From contig JANQNO010000008.1 in the NCBI GenBank assembly GCA_028279555.1, positions 372,001 through 436,000 of the forward strand: 64,000 bases of DNA. Direction: 5' to 3'. Both the position numbers and the translations under genes were made by a program. Positions 61,503 through 64,000 of the stretch are shown in pieces. The notes below the pieces were generated by a model, which saw only the letters and a list, made by a program, of their open reading frames with translations, was not told the origin of the DNA and made no database searches. Each line of letters opens with the position of its first letter. Within the stretch, counting starts at the first letter, position 1. The stretch is from Sphingorhabdus sp. GTDB lineage: Bacteria; Pseudomonadota; Alphaproteobacteria; Sphingomonadales; Sphingomonadaceae.

Positions 61503-63716
61503 TCAGAGCGGTTGCGGAATGGCGTTGATGACCTTCGGGGCCTTGTGCTGGATGGGCGGCATGCTGAAATTCCTGATGCTGATCGTTGTGATCTGGCCGG
61601 TCTTTGCATTGTAGATTTCGACCGGCCTGTATTTGGTCATCGGCGAGGCATTATTCTGCCGCGGGACGCGGAAGATCAGCGATGTGCCGGTGCAATCATT
61701 ATTCATCCCGCCGCCATTGTGAATGGGACGCAGATTGGTGGAAAAGCTGTACCATCTGTCCAGCTTGACCGGGGCAGTCTGCCAGAATGTCGGTGTGCTG
61801 TTGCCGCCAACGCCGACGGTAAACTGACCCTGGTTGATCGATGCCGAACCGAGCGGAGCGCCTGCAACCGGCAGCTGCGTCGAGGCAGGCGTTGCGCCAT
61901 TGCCGCGATCCTTCAGGCTGGCAATCAGCGTCGCGCCGGAAACTTGTGCATTCTGGCTTTGTGCATCGCTGACATATTGCTGCAATGTGGCTTCGACCTT
62001 GGCCCGGTTCATGAGAACAGATGAAGACGCGTTGACCCCCTGCGTCACGAGCGGAAACTCGTCGAGCAATTTTGCCTGGTCGCTATAGGGCGTGCAGGCA
62101 TCGGGGACGATCACAACCGAGACAAGCGATGTCCCCTGCGAAACCGCACCTAGCGAATCCGTCGCCTGCAAGGTGAAATTCAGATTTGTCGGCGTTGAAA
62201 CGGTCGGAGCGGTGAATGTCGGCGTCGCGCTGCTTGGATTGCTTAGCGTTACCGCAGGTCCAAGCGTCTGTGTCCATTGGTAGCTGAGCGGTGTGTGATT
62301 ATCCGGATCCGAAGACTGGCTTGCATCCAGCTGCACCCCCGGACGGCCGCTATAAACATAGCTCCAGTTGACACCGGGAATGGCGGTTGGCGGCTGATTG
62401 GCCTGAACATTGCCGGGCTTGTAGTGAGCAAGCTTGTTGGCTGTTCCGCCCGGAATATTGCCGAGCACACCGACGGTCGCGCGGCTGTTCACTTCCTGGA
62501 TTACCTGCGCGGCGCTGAGCGAGGGTTGCTCGCTCCAGATCGAGGCAGCGATCCCGGCTACCATGGGCGCGGAAAAGGAGGTCCCGTTGGCGGGGCCATA
62601 GCTTCCGCCATTGCGCGCGCCATTCACATTCACGCCGGGCGCGTGAAGATCGACGCAGTTGCCCCTGTTGGAAAAGGTCGCACGCTGGTCGTTGATCGCA
62701 CTCGCGCCCACGGTCAGGATATCCATGACCATATTGGGCGAACGGATACAGGCAAGCCCGTAATTGTTACCCGAGGACGTTACGAAAACGACGCCCTGAT
62801 TCACTGCATCGACCGCGGCATTGTTGAGGCTACCGATGGTACCGGGGAACGAGACGCTCAGATTGATGACGGCGCGCCCGGTCTTTGTGTTGAGCACATG
62901 GTTGATGCCGGCGATAACCTCGAACTGGCTGCCAAAGCCAGCACATGTGGCAACCTTCAGATCATGTATCTGCGCGCTGCGGGCAATCCCGCGCGTTGCC
63001 CCTGCCGCAAATGACGCCGAATAGGTTCCGTGATTGTCGCAGGCCTGTGCGGTTTCATTCGTGAAATTCATTGTTTCGATCACGCGCCCGCCAAATTCTG
63101 CATGCGATGCATCCACGCCGGTATCCAGAATATAGATATGGATACCCGATGCGCCGACATATTCATGGCTCGAATCCAGTGGAAGGTTGACCTGATCGAT
63201 CCGGTCGCTGCCCCAATTTTGCGGATTTGTATCCGGGCTATCAAGCGTCGGTGCCACTTCCTTCTCGACATCGTCGATGCGGGAATCGCGCTTCAGCGCT
63301 TCGACCTGCTGGCCGGTCAGCCCCTTGACCTGAACGACATTGACCACGCCGGTGCTTGCCCGGATAGAGCGCAGGCTGCGCTGCGACGCCCCCACACGCC
63401 CCAGCAATTCCCGCGCCAGACGCAGTGCCTGGGCATCTGCGGTACGCTGACGGCCCCTGCCCTTTGGAAAACGCACATTTTTCGACAGGACCAGAATATG
63501 GCCCTGTTCGCTGGTTTCCTGGGCTCGAACCGGAGCCGGAAGCCGACCGCGCGGGTTTGCCCGGACCGGCCGTGCCTCCCGCGCTTGTGCGACCGATAGA
63601 ATCTTGCGATTCTCGCTTTCCCCGCCTTTCGAATTCTCGGCCGACAGCGCAGGCACTGTCGCGGCAGCGATGCAGATCGAGGCCGATGAGAGCATACAAA
63701 ATTTTTTATGGGGCAT
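61503..63716 (-). CDS. Secreted S8 subtilase, proteinase K-like, with PKD-like domain
   Basis: 737 residues. Signal peptide (about 1-26), prodomain (about 70-160), S8 domain with catalytic Asp198 (ILDTGVD), His229 (NHGTYSASF), oxyanion Asn in SSGNN, and Ser380 (NGTSFSAPMVAG). Cysteines near 226, 258 and 323 resemble proteinase K-type disulfides. After about residue 440 comes a PKD/Ig-like domain (LDASQSSDPDNHTPLSYQWTQ) and a C-terminal region of about 180 residues without a family I can name. No membrane anchor. AAGGAA lies seven bases before the ATG. It converges on the cysteine-rich subtilase gene. Confidence 0.9.
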   Translation of the reverse strand: MPHKKFCMLSSASICIAAATVPALSAENSKGGESENRKILSVAQAREARPVRANPRGRLPAPVRAQETSEQGHILVLSKNVRFPKGRGRQRTADAQALRLARELLGRVGASQRSLRSIRASTGVVNVVQVKGLTGQQVEALKRDSRIDDVEKEVAPTLDSPDTNPQNWGSDRIDQVNLPLDSSHEYVGASGIHIYILDTGVDASHAEFGGRVIETMNFTNETAQACDNHGTYSASFAAGATRGIARSAQIHDLKVATCAGFGSQFEVIAGINHVLNTKTGRAVINLSVSFPGTIGSLNNAAVDAVNQGVVFVTSSGNNYGLACIRSPNMVMDILTVGASAINDQRATFSNRGNCVDLHAPGVNVNGARNGGSYGPANGTSFSAPMVAGIAASIWSEQPSLSAAQVIQEVNSRATVGVLGNIPGGTANKLAHYKPGNVQANQPPTAIPGVNWSYVYSGRPGVQLDASQSSDPDNHTPLSYQWTQTLGPAVTLSNPSSATPTFTAPTVSTPTNLNFTLQATDSLGAVSQGTSLVSVVIVPDACTPYSDQAKLLDEFPLVTQGVNASSSVLMNRAKVEATLQQYVSDAQSQNAQVSGATLIASLKDRGNGATPASTQLPVAGAPLGSASINQGQFTVGVGGNSTPTFWQTAPVKLDRWYSFSTNLRPIHNGGGMNNDCTGTSLIFRVPRQNNASPMTKYRPVEIYNAKTGQITTISIRNFSMPPIQHKAPKVINAIPQPL

Positions 63717-63756
63717 GACAAATTCCTTTGGAAGAGTAGTAGTTTAGGATCGTCGT

Positions 63757-64000
63757 TCAGTTCTGATCCTTGATATAAATGAGAAACTGCGATGCGTCGG
63801 ACGGGCTGCTATTACGCAACCAGTTGGCGGGTTCGCGCAGCAGATGTTGATTGGGTCCTGTTGCCGACACAAGCCCGCCAGCATTCCATCCTCCACGATT
63901 AACCGTCCGGTCGCGTGCCTGGTGAAAATTGGCCACGGTGAAGCCGGTCCCAAGCTGCTGGCATTCGGCATGCATCGCCGACTTGGTGGCATTCTGGACC
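63757..64000 (-). CDS. C-terminal part of an unidentified protein, gene runs off the window
   Basis: The minus-strand frame is open from the window edge to a stop at 63757, giving about 80 residues that end QFLIYIKDQN. The sequence (for example FTVANFHQARD and LLREPANWLRN) matches no family I recognise. It ends 40 bases upstream of the secreted subtilase gene and is in the same direction, so the two could share a transcript. An internal Met exists, but nothing marks it as the start. Confidence 0.6.
   Translation of the reverse strand, partial: VQNATKSAMHAECQQLGTGFTVANFHQARDRTVNRGGWNAGGLVSATGPNQHLLREPANWLRNSSPSDASQFLIYIKDQN

Overview
The window looks like a chromosome segment of an alphaproteobacterium, most likely a sphingomonad (order Sphingomonadales). 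The reasons are the gene repertoire (an ExoP/Wzc-type exopolysaccharide locus, CysNC fusion, IorAB-type molybdenum oxidoreductase, SSS sugar symporters, long TolB-like/TPR regulators), the codon use, and the frequent ATGA stop/start overlaps. This assignment is inferred from gene content; no rRNA or other marker gene is present. I saw no rRNA, tRNA, CRISPR array or insertion sequence.

Bases 1-25245 form a surface-polysaccharide locus. It holds a 5'-truncated O-antigen-ligase/polymerase protein, a Wzc-like tyrosine autokinase, a TPR-like envelope protein, two sulfotransferases plus the C-terminal remnant of a third, and a sugar aminotransferase. It also holds a WbpO/TviB-type nucleotide-sugar dehydrogenase, an AsnB-type amidotransferase, glycosyltransferases, a Wzx-like flippase and a Wzy-like polymerase. 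A five-gene minus-strand operon (capE-capF-wecB-priming transferase-wbuB-like) should make UDP-L-FucNAc and start the repeat unit. Next to it, divergent, is cysD-cysNC-cysQ, which makes PAPS and removes PAP. Together these predict a sulfated, uronate-amide and L-FucNAc-containing exopolysaccharide.

Bases 25430-32118 carry a fumarylacetoacetase-family hydrolase, a CoA-ester lyase, and a molybdenum hydroxylase (IorA/IorB) with its own XdhC and MobA-like maturation proteins and a lipoprotein cytochrome c. Bases 32208-44754 are a galactoside-use locus: GH42, GH36, a sodium/sugar symporter, GalT, GalK, two oxidoreductases, a TauD-like dioxygenase and a second symporter. No galE or mutarotase is visible. 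Bases 44933-48143 are a small HxlR regulon (GST, two tautomerase-like proteins, SDR, DUF4345-like protein, HxlR) marked by two nearly identical 45-bp inverted repeats. glpD and glpK follow, divergent.

Bases 51267-61445 are the most unusual part. An ECF sigma factor and a methyltransferase-like protein face a four-gene block: a winged-helix/TolB-like/TPR regulator, a 1531-residue fusion of cytochrome P450, membrane segment and DyP peroxidase, an anti-sigma-like membrane protein, and a membrane-anchored subtilase with ten cysteine-rich 11-residue repeats. The last three genes are joined by ATGA overlaps. I propose this as a candidate undescribed envelope redox/proteolysis stress system. A second secreted subtilase and the end of a further gene close the window.
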